Shown here one piece after another: positions 8,698 to 17,597 of a DNA stretch of 44,289 nucleotides. Position numbers and translations under genes: made by a program. The notes under the pieces are model-generated. The model had not been told where the DNA came from. It made no database searches and worked only from the letters and a program-made list of their open reading frames with translations. Numbering within the stretch: the first letter of the stretch is position 1; each line of letters begins with the position of its first letter. Source of the stretch: Trichomonas tenax (Eukaryota; Parabasalia; Trichomonadida; Trichomonadidae); the NCBI GenBank assembly GCA_023091735.1, contig JALKBU010000374.1, positions 1 to 44,289 on the forward strand. Reading direction: 5' to 3'.

Positions 8698-11163
8698 TCA
8701 TTTCTTTATTTTCTTTGATTTCTTTTTTTTATCAATTGTTGTTGATGCAATCTCTGTTTCATTTATGATTTCATGCGTTTCATTGATATCTATTAGCAAT
8801 TCCTCGTTTTCTTTTTCACTTATGATTTCTTGTGTTGCATTAATCTTTTTATCAGTTTGGGATTCATTTATTTCTTGATTTGTTTCATTGATCTCAATTT
8901 TTGTTTTAGTTTCATTTGTGACCGTTTGTGATTCATTTGTTTCTATATCAATATCTTCTTTTATTTCGGAATTTGTTTCTTCATTAATCTCATTTTCTGT
9001 TTCATTTATCATTATATCTGTTTGAGTTATATTGATTTCTAAATCTGTTTCATTTGTAAATGTTTGTGATTCATTGACATCAATATTTGTTTGTGATTCA
9101 TCAATATTTGTTTCTGTTTCATTATCTTCTTCTTCTATATTTGTTTCAGTTTCTATTTCTTCGGTTTTCTCTGTTTTCGGAGAAAACTTAACGACTCCCG
9201 AAGAATTCTGTGTCACTTTGTACTGTTTTTGGAACTCAATGTGGCGATTTTCGAATGTCCAATCAATCGAAATCTCGTTTGGCGCTGCGTAAGGCTTAAA
9301 TGGCTTCGTTATGTTTAGAGAATTCAGATCTCTTCTCATTCCCCAATTCGGCCTCGAATATTCTTCCAAATCATTCGAGAAATATCCTTTGCACGTCAGC
9401 TCTTTGTCGAAGAACTCGTCCGTGTTGACGGGCCTCGTGTTCATCGATATCTTCACGTGGTCCAAGTGTATGTGCATTCCAATCGCTCTCACGAACGTCG
9501 GAAATTTGTACGCAGCGAATTCCAGCAACATCCACGAATCAACATTGAAAACCTGTCCCGTCTCAAGAAATCCGTGCATTTGCTCCCACTGCCTCCTGTG
9601 GCATCCCTGGAAGTCCCCGCTGCTCCTCGTGTGGAGCTTTCCCATGTAAGAAATGTAATATTTGAACTCCGCGAAATCAATCATATCGTTGTCGTAGAAG
9701 ACGTAAAACTTTTGTATCAAATAAAAATCTCTCGGAATCTTCTCAGGGCCGAAATATCGAATGCTTCTGTACAACCCGGGCGCAAATAGGCGTCTTAATG
9801 TGTGATCCAAGAACGAATAACAAGGCATAATGTCGCTATTTCCTGAAATAATGTATTCTCCTTTCGCGCTTCTTATTCCGATGTTTTTCAATGCGAACTC
9901 AGGGAAAATGTCATTCTCTGCGTCTCCGTTCATCGATGCGACTTCTTCTGATGGTATCTCGATGACTTTCAGGTATTTCTTGAATTTTTTTGGAATGTCA
10001 AAAGTGTGCTCGAAATCAGATGAATTCGAATCTTTCTTCGCGTAAACGTAAACGAATTCTATTGGAATATTCGGAATCATATCAAGGAAATACGAAAAAT
10101 ACTTCATTTGCTCGTTCGCGCGCACGATGATTCTCTCAATATCACAGACGACAGTGACCCACGAAGTGTAAATTTCTTTTTGGCGCTTGAAATATTTCTT
10201 TTCGTAGTTTTTTATCACCATTTGCACTTTGGCGATTGTTTCCTGTGATGGCTTAATGTTTGACACAGGGATATTGCACTTAGGCTTCAATTTCTTCAAA
10301 GCGCTCATTAATTCGCCGTTTTTTATTGTTTTGTAATTTAATGACGAAGGATTTTCTTTTTTGAGGATTTTCTGCATGAATTTCACGACTTCTAACGCAA
10401 CATCACCAGTAAACGCAACGTCGTCGTCCATATTTATGTTGGAAGAGAAATTATACCAAGGGGATAAAGCGCATTTTTGGATAAAAGTTGCCGGACGATC
10501 TCCTAAGATTGTTGTCGCGTAATCCGGTCCATAGAGCTCCGGGATGTGTAGAACGTGGACGTTCGGCTTCTTTTTGAATACAGAAACGTTGTCTGACGTC
10601 AATATGATCACAGGAGCGTCCAAAGAGTACAAAACTGCTGATTCATCTGGTAATGGATCAATTGCGATGTGTATTAAGAAATTGAACCTGTTGAGTACAT
10701 CTGCATACTGCTCTCGGCCCATTTGCATCTGGTAATATGACTTTATCTCTGCAATTTTATATTTCATATGTTCAAGTTGTCCTCTGATAGCAATTCCTAG
10801 TGGAGATCGAGAGCATATCACCAGTATTCTAGGAATATGCCCTTCAAAAGGTGAAAATCCTAACTGACACGCGATATAATGCAAATTATTTCTTCTGTTG
10901 TAGCAATTCGTGTCGTTGTTGTATTTATGGTCGATGGTATCGAAACATGACTCGTGTAGATAGTCACTGTCCTCTGGCTCGTAAAAATTATAAGTTGGAA
11001 AAAAATATCGACCGAAAACGATCGAAAAAAGCGTCAACAACGACATTCCACTGAGAAAGGCGTTGAATAGAAAGGTTTTGAAGAACCGAATCGTTTTATT
11101 TTTCAGCGATTTCTTTCTTCGAAAATCACTCAAAACTTTTTGATGAAAAGTGAACTTTGTCAT
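8698..11163 (-). CDS. SDR-like plus GT-A glycosyltransferase, type II membrane protein
   Basis: This 821-aa protein has a basic N-terminus and one membrane span (about residues 28-50), giving a type II, Golgi/ER-lumen topology. Residues about 110-265 look like a divergent NAD-dependent epimerase/dehydratase fold: PRILVICSRSPLGIAI as the nucleotide loop, FLIHIAIDP, then HIPELYGPDY like the conserved YGP loop of that family. Residues about 334-575 look like a GT-A glycosyltransferase: NIGIRSAKGEYIISGNSDIM (the NxGxxxAxGEYI...D segment), then GDFQGCHRRQWEQMHGF, then HIHLDH. A Thr/Asn/Glu-rich tail (about 660-821) is full of NxT/NxS-like sites and imperfect ESQT/NET repeats and ends in a Lys-rich cluster. 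The SDR active-site YxxxK is not obvious, so that domain may be structural. The sugar donor and acceptor cannot be told from sequence. A near-palindrome lies about 225 bp upstream. Confidence 0.78.
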   Translation of the reverse strand: MTKFTFHQKVLSDFRRKKSLKNKTIRFFKTFLFNAFLSGMSLLTLFSIVFGRYFFPTYNFYEPEDSDYLHESCFDTIDHKYNNDTNCYNRRNNLHYIACQLGFSPFEGHIPRILVICSRSPLGIAIRGQLEHMKYKIAEIKSYYQMQMGREQYADVLNRFNFLIHIAIDPLPDESAVLYSLDAPVIILTSDNVSVFKKKPNVHVLHIPELYGPDYATTILGDRPATFIQKCALSPWYNFSSNINMDDDVAFTGDVALEVVKFMQKILKKENPSSLNYKTIKNGELMSALKKLKPKCNIPVSNIKPSQETIAKVQMVIKNYEKKYFKRQKEIYTSWVTVVCDIERIIVRANEQMKYFSYFLDMIPNIPIEFVYVYAKKDSNSSDFEHTFDIPKKFKKYLKVIEIPSEEVASMNGDAENDIFPEFALKNIGIRSAKGEYIISGNSDIMPCYSFLDHTLRRLFAPGLYRSIRYFGPEKIPRDFYLIQKFYVFYDNDMIDFAEFKYYISYMGKLHTRSSGDFQGCHRRQWEQMHGFLETGQVFNVDSWMLLEFAAYKFPTFVRAIGMHIHLDHVKISMNTRPVNTDEFFDKELTCKGYFSNDLEEYSRPNWGMRRDLNSLNITKPFKPYAAPNEISIDWTFENRHIEFQKQYKVTQNSSGVVKFSPKTEKTEEIETETNIEEEDNETETNIDESQTNIDVNESQTFTNETDLEINITQTDIMINETENEINEETNSEIKEDIDIETNESQTVTNETKTKIEINETNQEINESQTDKKINATQEIISEKENEELLIDINETHEIINETEIASTTIDKKKKSKKIKK

Positions 11164-11388
11164 TCGAATTCATCTTTTTTTTCAACGAAGACACATATTT
11201 ATTTTTGCTTCTTGATCATTCAATGCAAAAATTTCGATAAAATATTTTTTATATTTATGAAATTTGACTTATCTCATTTTTAGATGTTTTCTATATTATA
11301 AATCAAATTTCTATTCGATGTATATGGATTTTATCAACTCCTTTTTGTTATATCTTATTTTTCGAATATTGAATATTGAGGAGAAGAT

Positions 11389-11418
11389 AAACTATACCGA
11401 AAATTTTTGGTATAGTTT
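11389..11418. repeat. Near-perfect 30-bp palindrome
   Basis: Arms AAACTATACC and GGTATAGTTT are exact reverse complements, and the 10-nt centre GAAAATTTTT is almost self-complementary. It lies about 225 bp upstream of the SDR-GT start, a plausible operator or cruciform position. Function is unknown. Confidence 0.6.
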
Positions 11419-12732
11419 GTAGTTTTGGGGAAGGAAGAGGCTTAGAGGAATTTTGAAACAGTCATTATCATAGACAGTTTCTTCTGATGAATCTATTGAG
11501 TTTTGAGTGAATTTTATAAATAATATCGGATATCAAAATATGAGATTCTGACTTGATTTTGCAATATTAAGGAAATAGCTTTAACTTATTGTCTGTTACA
11601 TGATTAAGGGTTTAAATTCTTCCAAACGCAATTTTTCAAGATTATCTGATCTCTGCATAATGGTTCATGTCGTTATTCTTCGATTGAATCAGTATTGTCA
11701 GATACTATTGGATGTGTTTAATATGTAAGTAATGTGTTTAATTCCATATGTAGAAGAAAGATGTGAATTTCAAAGCATTATTTTGACAAATCAAGATTTG
11801 AAGAGGGATATCAAACTGTTGAATAGATATATTATTATTTTATAGTGTATATAATAGATAGAAAGAATTCAACAAAAATATAATGCGGCATTGTCGAGAT
11901 ACACTCTAAATTAATATCTCAAAAGTGACTGAATACCGATGTGTTATTTGGAGTGCATCACATCAAGAAGATCATAAGCAGCATATAAGTTATTATACTC
12001 ATATACTATAGTAATGGTATATAATTTTGCATCAAGTTATATATTGTTGTTGCCTTTGTATAAATATTTGCGCTAATGTACATTCACCCGATGCTAGAAT
12101 TATTGTGATTGCTTAATCCATGAAATTGTGTGTATTTGAGAAGTCTACATGCTATTCAAAGATACCTTATTACATTCACACAGTTTTTGATGGTTTATTA
12201 TAATATTTTATGAAAAATATGTAATATCTTATATTCAGAAGAGTGATTTGGGATTGTTTGAGATGAATCACTAAATTATAGCGTGTGTAGAGCATTTATT
12301 TATCATAAATAGCTAATTATAACATATGATTAGATTCATCAAAAAAATATCACATGCTATGTCAGATTAAAAGTAATGCTATACTATTCATATGAGAGTG
12401 TGTCATTTGTACGCTTTCACAAGCCTCAATTTCAGAAAAATAAAAAATTATTTTTTCAAGTCTCTTATTTCATAACATATGTGCTTGGGTACATGCTTTT
12501 GCATGCTGTGTTGAGCATCCAACATGTATATTGACGTGAATGAGAAAATAATAAAAATATTCACTTAAATTTTGATGCTATTCAGTATATATTATTTTGA
12601 ATACGTGTGCATCCTTCCTGCATAGAGAAACTTATCAGAAACAGTGTAAATAGCAAAAATGCTTGTGATATATAATTTTGACAATGTAAAGTGATTGTGT
12701 CAAAATGCCAAAAAATCAAAAATTTGAAATTG

Positions 12733-12800
12733 TTGACAAAAGTGACGCATTTAGAAAAGTTACTTTTTGTAAACTTTTCAAAATATGTCACTTTTGTCAA
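12733..12800. repeat. Long inverted repeat with TTGACAAAAGTGAC ends
   Basis: Left arm 12733-12763 and right arm 12769-12800 are separated by TTTTT. The outer 14 bases (TTGACAAAAGTGAC) match perfectly, then follow a poorly matched 7-nt block and a nearly matched GAAAAGTTAC/GAAAAGTTTAC stretch. Flanks also pair loosely (AAAAATTTGAAATTG with AATTGTATTTTT). The fold would be a stem of about 30 bp with a tiny loop. The short open frames across it on both strands are mirror-like translations of the palindrome, not genes. A MITE remnant is the leading idea. Confidence 0.6.
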
Positions 12801-14722
12801 GAATTGTATTTTTAACACATGCACATATTATAATGCACATTTGCCGTCTAATTATAGAAAAATTAGTCTTTTTTATTAAGTTTTTAATACTGGTTATTTC
12901 AATATTGACGATATAGATTAATAAGCAAAAGTAGAATTCATGCATACACACTGTGCATTTTTTTATCGCCTATCAAAAGTATCAGAACTCTATTTAATAT
13001 TATCAAACTAATGAAAAATAACTATAAACAACTACATTCCATTCTCTGTTGTCCTCCTGTGCATGCAGAAGGATAAAATAAATTGAATTATAGATGCTTC
13101 TGTTAAAATAAAGCAAATTTGCGTGATTCTGTAATTTTTGAGCTACCCTAAAGCTCACAGTAACTCAATTGATCATGCATTCGCGTGCAAATCAATAAAA
13201 TGCTGTAAAGTAGCTTAGAAAGCAGATATTATAATCAAAAAGAACAAATATCACTGAAAATGATATGCTTCTTGCTCACATCATACAGATCATCGCTGCA
13301 TTGAAGAAAATGGGCAAGAAACACGTCTTTCTCAATGATATTTGATCTTGAAATACCTTCCCTAACATTGGAAAATTTTCATGACCCATGAACTAAAAAA
13401 AAAAACAAATTTTGTTACGTAAGTCGAAATAAAACTTAAATCATTGAAAGCAAACAATGAGGTGTCAATATGCACACGTTTCTGCATATGAATACATGCT
13501 TAACACCGTGCAAAATAAGAAGATTGAAATTGTTATAAAATTTAGAATTTAGCTTAAAAACTTTCTTTCTTGTTATAAAATAGCTATTGGCAATGTGGTG
13601 TTCACATGTACGAAAATATTATTCTTAATTTTGTATAAAGAAGAAAATTTAAGATTTATCTATGAAAAATATACTTGATTTAACCAAATACTAATATAAT
13701 ATTAAGCAGCATCTACGCATTCTATTTTATGTTATATTTGTTAAATTTTAGCAATTCTGATAATTGTGATAAAATTAAAAATTTGATCGATGTATTATTA
13801 TCGCATAGTACAGGCTTGGTATAAATATAAGAATTGTAACTATTGTAGGCAATAAAATCAGATCTATGGAAATTATTATTGCAAATTAATTATTACAATG
13901 TGTATAAATAATTGACAAATAACACGTGAAAGACATGTCATAATTAGATCCAATTTGTATATCTAAATAACTATATCATGACTTATACATTGAAAAACAA
14001 TAACAAGTATAAATCTGGAGAATGAATGTGTAAATGAAAGGATATAGTTACAAGTCAATTGTAGATATGAATAGCCAGACTGAATTCTAGATTAAGAAAA
14101 TTTGCCGAAGGAAATAAAGAACAAATATGCAATTAATAGGTAATATTAGTATAGCAGCAGTGATGAGATATCGAATAGATACTAAAAATGCATAAAAGCA
14201 GATAATTATTTCTGATATAAAAATCGTTTGATTGAATTGATGAAATTTAAAAGAATGATTGACTGAGGCTTCTGAATGTAATTGGTGAATGGATGGAGAT
14301 GTTAATTTGGAAGAAATAGATGACAATAAAGGGTTGTCTGCGTGATTAAAAATAATGAAAAGTGACATTTTATCAGAGCGAAGAAGGTAATGTAAGAAGA
14401 TATTGTCATGACTTGGCATTGATGATATGCACGTAAACTTTGTAAGAATTCGCGTTATTGGATTGCATAGAATGAAAACGTTAAATTATTTCAATTTCGT
14501 AAATTTAGGAAATTTTGATTCGGCAACAATTGAAATTGCGGCGGGATATACAACACCCAGCTTAAATGTCAATCAATACTAAATAAAAATGAGCGGAAAT
14601 TAGAAAATTGATCGAAATTAGTTCATTTTCTTTGTCGCATTCTGAATAATGATATGAAGTTGAAATTATGTACAAATAGCTATCGTTATTACATCTCAGG
14701 GATAACTTCGATTAACAAAGTG

Positions 14723-14808
14723 TTTGCTCTTCTCTGTAATCTCTGGTGCTGCGTGCAGCTGTACCTCATTCTATAGATGCAGCACCAGAGACCCCAGAGA
14801 AGAGCAAA
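14723..14808. repeat. 30-bp stem, 26-nt loop hairpin
   Basis: Left arm 14723-14752 (TTTGCTCTTCTCTG, TAA, TCTCTGGTGCTGC) and right arm 14779-14808 pair at 27 of 30 positions, the only mismatch being a central TAA/CCC internal loop. The arms are far GC-richer than the desert around them. The element lies about 155 bp beyond the stop of the minus-strand surface-protein gene. Candidates are a structured non-coding or small-RNA precursor, an element in that gene's 3' region, or a tiny foldback transposon. Confidence 0.65.
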
Positions 14809-14963
14809 TTCAGAAAAAAACATTCTTTTCGATCTTATCTCATCGCGTTTTCTACGACTCACTGAGGTTTCTAAGATACCGGATGATACAGAATCCTCAG
14901 GGAATCCTAGAAAGTGGAGATTTGTAAAAAAATATTTATATATATATATAAAACAATGATTTT

Positions 14964-17444
14964 TTAGAGTTCTTTGTCGAATTTAACTTCGTCTTTGAGT
15001 GAAGACTGATAATGAAGGGCGGAGATTGAGCAGTCTCCGTTCGCATAATTGTTGAGATACAATGTTCCGTTGTCAGCAGCGGAAACGTTGAACCAATCTT
15101 CTTCGACGCCGCTCAAGAAAGTTCTTCCCGGAGTCAATTCTCCGTGAATATAAATCGCATCTGGCTTTGAAATAACGACAGCATCATTCCTCAATAGCGA
15201 AGAAGACGTCATTTCTATATTTGAGCCACTCAAATCAATAGCGCCGCGAACAGTTAACGAAGCGTGTTCGTGAATTTCTATCTTGTTTATCTTTCCTATA
15301 ACTGTGTCTGTTCCTTGAGAAATCAGATGTTTGATCGTTGCCGGCTTTCCTCTGATGTCGTAAGCGAACACGGAGACACCTTTGACAGTCAGCTTTTTGA
15401 TCTCTTTGTCAACTAAGATTGAAAACCACAATTGCGGATTATTCGAGAAAACAAAAATTTTGTCCGCAACAAAATTCGTTGTCGTAAATGCATTGTCGCA
15501 GATAAACAACTGGTCCAAAATTCTCATCTTCTGGAGTGTGTTGATGTGCCTGAATCCTGTGGGACAAGACATTCCGTGCTCTCCCGGATTGTAACAAGCT
15601 CTGAACGCGAATCTTTTCTCGTTGTCATTCGGAACTAAGTTCATCGTCAATCTCGCTTGTTTGTTTGCTGTTGACACCGTTATCTTCATCAGGCTGTCCT
15701 CGTAGTCGGCGTAGAAAGGATTCGTGTCGACTTTGCTCAGCAAATTGTCGCATTGTCCGGACATCACCGTCACCGTGTAATCAATTGGTTTCGCGGGAGT
15801 TTTCGGCTTCAAATCGTCTTTTCTGTTATACCTGAAGAATATCACTGAAGCCGTCTGCTTGATGAAGGAATTAACGACGATTTCGGAGTTCTTCGCGAAA
15901 TGAACCTGGCAGCTTAATGATGAATCACTTTCGAAAGAAATGTCGTCATTCAAGAAAACCGTTGTTCCGGACAAAATCGAAACCGATTTCAGTGTCACAC
16001 TCGACAACTGAAAGACCCCGTCCATCATCGAAAGCGTCTCTAAAACAAATCCTTTCACGCCATCGATTTCCACGTTTTCGTTTCCGTATAATTCCAAATT
16101 TATTCCCGCATTAAACTTAAATATCGCGAAATAATTTTCTGTGCTCACGTTCAAACTAAAACTGCTCAAAAGCTTTATATTGACTGTGGAACTTTGCTGC
16201 GTGACGACGTACAGCTTGTTTAAGTCCGTTGCAACAACAGAAGTGAATTTGCAATCATAGGCGACACTTCCTGTGAAAGTTATGTTTAAATCTCCTTTCG
16301 AAGTAACTTTTGGAAGCTGTCCTGCATTACACGAGATGTACAACTGTCCATTGCCAACGACGTAAAGGCCTCCATAGATCTGGTCACTGTCGATATTGAA
16401 CAATCCGTCAATTGTCAAAAATCTAATGTCTTTGCGAAGTTTTAATTCGCTTTCGGGCATGTGAGTGACATTTTCGAGTTCTGCGCAAATCTTGCCGAGG
16501 CAGTACATCGGCGCTGTTGTTGCCAAGAAGTAGGTGCTGTTTTCGTGCTTTATCACGAAGTTGTAGTTGATTTTTCGTTTGTTGTAAACTCCGCCATTTC
16601 TTATGATTTTTATTTCAGTGTTTTCGGCAACTAAAGTGCCTTTTCCGTGTTTGTATTTGATCAGCGGGAGCATAGGAATGAATGCCTGTGATCCAATGTC
16701 TTCGACATAGAAAAATTGGACGATTGGGAACTCAAATATCGATTCATCGGGAATTTCCAAGAAAGATGGTTCATCATAGCTAAAATACATCGATAGAGCC
16801 AACATATGCTTCTTTAGACCCTTTGTGTCGCTTAATTTCAAAGTTGAATTTTTCTCAATTGAAATTTGTTCGATTGGAAGCTGTGTAGTGAGTTCTACTT
16901 CACTATTTTTGGCTGTTTCTATTGTTATCGGAGTGTCTTTCGATATTTTCGAGTTAATTGTTAATTTAATGTTATTTACACAGTAAAAGCCAGCAGAGTC
17001 CATGTTTATGACCTGCTTGTCCTGAAAAGTAAATTCGTTTTGATTTGTTTGTGTTATTATTGAATTGTTGTCGATAATAATTTTCATAAATTTAATTTGT
17101 GACTTTGAGAGGCCAGAAGTCTTCTCGTAGTCTCTGGGAAGTAGTCCTGTGACTGTGATATCAATATTTCCGTCCAATTTGAAGTTTGGAAAATTCGGCA
17201 TTATTGAAGTTGAAGATATAACTAAACTTTTATCAAAATCCTGCTTATGTATGGTAACCTTCGGTCCGAACAAGTTCAAACTAAGCTTTAACGATCTTTT
17301 TGTTTTATATAAAAACAATTCATCGTAAAAAGAAGGCGTCTGGAGCGTTCCTACATCCAAAAACTTCACAACATCTCCTCCTTCGCACTTTGGCTTAATA
17401 TTTCCTTCATAAACGCAAAGTGAATAACAAATTGAAAAAATCAT
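14964..17444 (-). CDS. Secreted or surface beta-rich protein
   Basis: This 826-aa protein starts with a short hydrophobic signal-like segment (MIFSICYSLCVYEG). The body is beta-strand-rich, with many short alternating hydrophobic and Asn/Ser/Thr segments (for example GNGQLYISCNAG, KGDLNITFTGSVAYDC), suggesting a long beta-helix or beta-solenoid. A Cys-containing patch RACYNPGEHGMSC lies in the last third. No C-terminal membrane helix is visible, so it would be secreted, peripheral or truncated. Trichomonads encode large families of such surface proteins, but I cannot assign this one. The ATG is in a region duplicated just upstream (17402-17580), where a second copy of the start and leader is broken by a stop. 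The stop codon overlaps a TAAA (CTCTAAAAAA). Confidence 0.75.
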   Translation of the reverse strand: MIFSICYSLCVYEGNIKPKCEGGDVVKFLDVGTLQTPSFYDELFLYKTKRSLKLSLNLFGPKVTIHKQDFDKSLVISSTSIMPNFPNFKLDGNIDITVTGLLPRDYEKTSGLSKSQIKFMKIIIDNNSIITQTNQNEFTFQDKQVINMDSAGFYCVNNIKLTINSKISKDTPITIETAKNSEVELTTQLPIEQISIEKNSTLKLSDTKGLKKHMLALSMYFSYDEPSFLEIPDESIFEFPIVQFFYVEDIGSQAFIPMLPLIKYKHGKGTLVAENTEIKIIRNGGVYNKRKINYNFVIKHENSTYFLATTAPMYCLGKICAELENVTHMPESELKLRKDIRFLTIDGLFNIDSDQIYGGLYVVGNGQLYISCNAGQLPKVTSKGDLNITFTGSVAYDCKFTSVVATDLNKLYVVTQQSSTVNIKLLSSFSLNVSTENYFAIFKFNAGINLELYGNENVEIDGVKGFVLETLSMMDGVFQLSSVTLKSVSILSGTTVFLNDDISFESDSSLSCQVHFAKNSEIVVNSFIKQTASVIFFRYNRKDDLKPKTPAKPIDYTVTVMSGQCDNLLSKVDTNPFYADYEDSLMKITVSTANKQARLTMNLVPNDNEKRFAFRACYNPGEHGMSCPTGFRHINTLQKMRILDQLFICDNAFTTTNFVADKIFVFSNNPQLWFSILVDKEIKKLTVKGVSVFAYDIRGKPATIKHLISQGTDTVIGKINKIEIHEHASLTVRGAIDLSGSNIEMTSSSLLRNDAVVISKPDAIYIHGELTPGRTFLSGVEEDWFNVSAADNGTLYLNNYANGDCSISALHYQSSLKDEVKFDKEL

Positions 17445-17580
17445 TAAAAAAAATCATTTTCCTTCATAAACGCAAAGTCACTTCGAATTTGACATTTGAA
17501 ATCATAAATTTTTATATTCGACCAAGAAGTTTTAAAAATTTTTCCCTAGAATAACAAATTGGGAAAAATCATATTAAAAA
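17402..17580. repeat. Duplicated gene 5' end with a 70-bp insertion
   Basis: The start region of the 14964-17444 gene (17402-17453) is repeated at 17459-17580. TTCCTTCATAAACGCAAAGT is exact at 17402-17421 and 17459-17478. GAATAACAAATTG plus the A/T-rich remainder is nearly exact at 17422-17453 and 17549-17580. In the outer copy about 70 bp (17479-17548) separates the halves. On the minus strand the outer copy has an ATG at 17572 that reads MIFPNLLF then TAG, a dead copy of the leader. The insertion lacks trichomonad splice motifs, so a real intron is unlikely. Confidence 0.7.
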
Positions 17581-17597
17581 ATAACACTTTTTTTATT

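Larger units (their letters stand above)
11164..14963. other. 3.8-kb gene desert with hairpins
   Basis: No open frame on either strand has protein-like composition. The longest candidate (14087-14419, minus) is hydrophobic, low in Gly and Ala, and lacks a recognisable domain. The stretch contains three inverted repeats listed separately (11389-11418, 12733-12800, 14723-14808) and three copies of AAAAGTGAC. It may be an old mobile-element graveyard or carry non-coding RNAs. Confidence 0.55.

Noticed and set aside
12582..12879. Open frames on both strands across 12.6-12.9 kb
   Set aside because: They are mirror translations of the inverted repeat at 12733-12800 (similar phrases such as KVT and FSK on both strands), not genes.
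14087..14419. 110-codon minus-strand open frame
   Set aside because: It is very hydrophobic and Ile/Phe/Leu/Ser-heavy, lacks any domain or start signal and lies in a gene desert. It looks like a chance frame in AT-rich DNA.
17479..17548. 70-bp insertion as an intron of the surface-protein gene
   Set aside because: It has no GTAYGT-like donor or ACTAACACACAG-like acceptor on the minus strand. The gene also already has an intact leader downstream.
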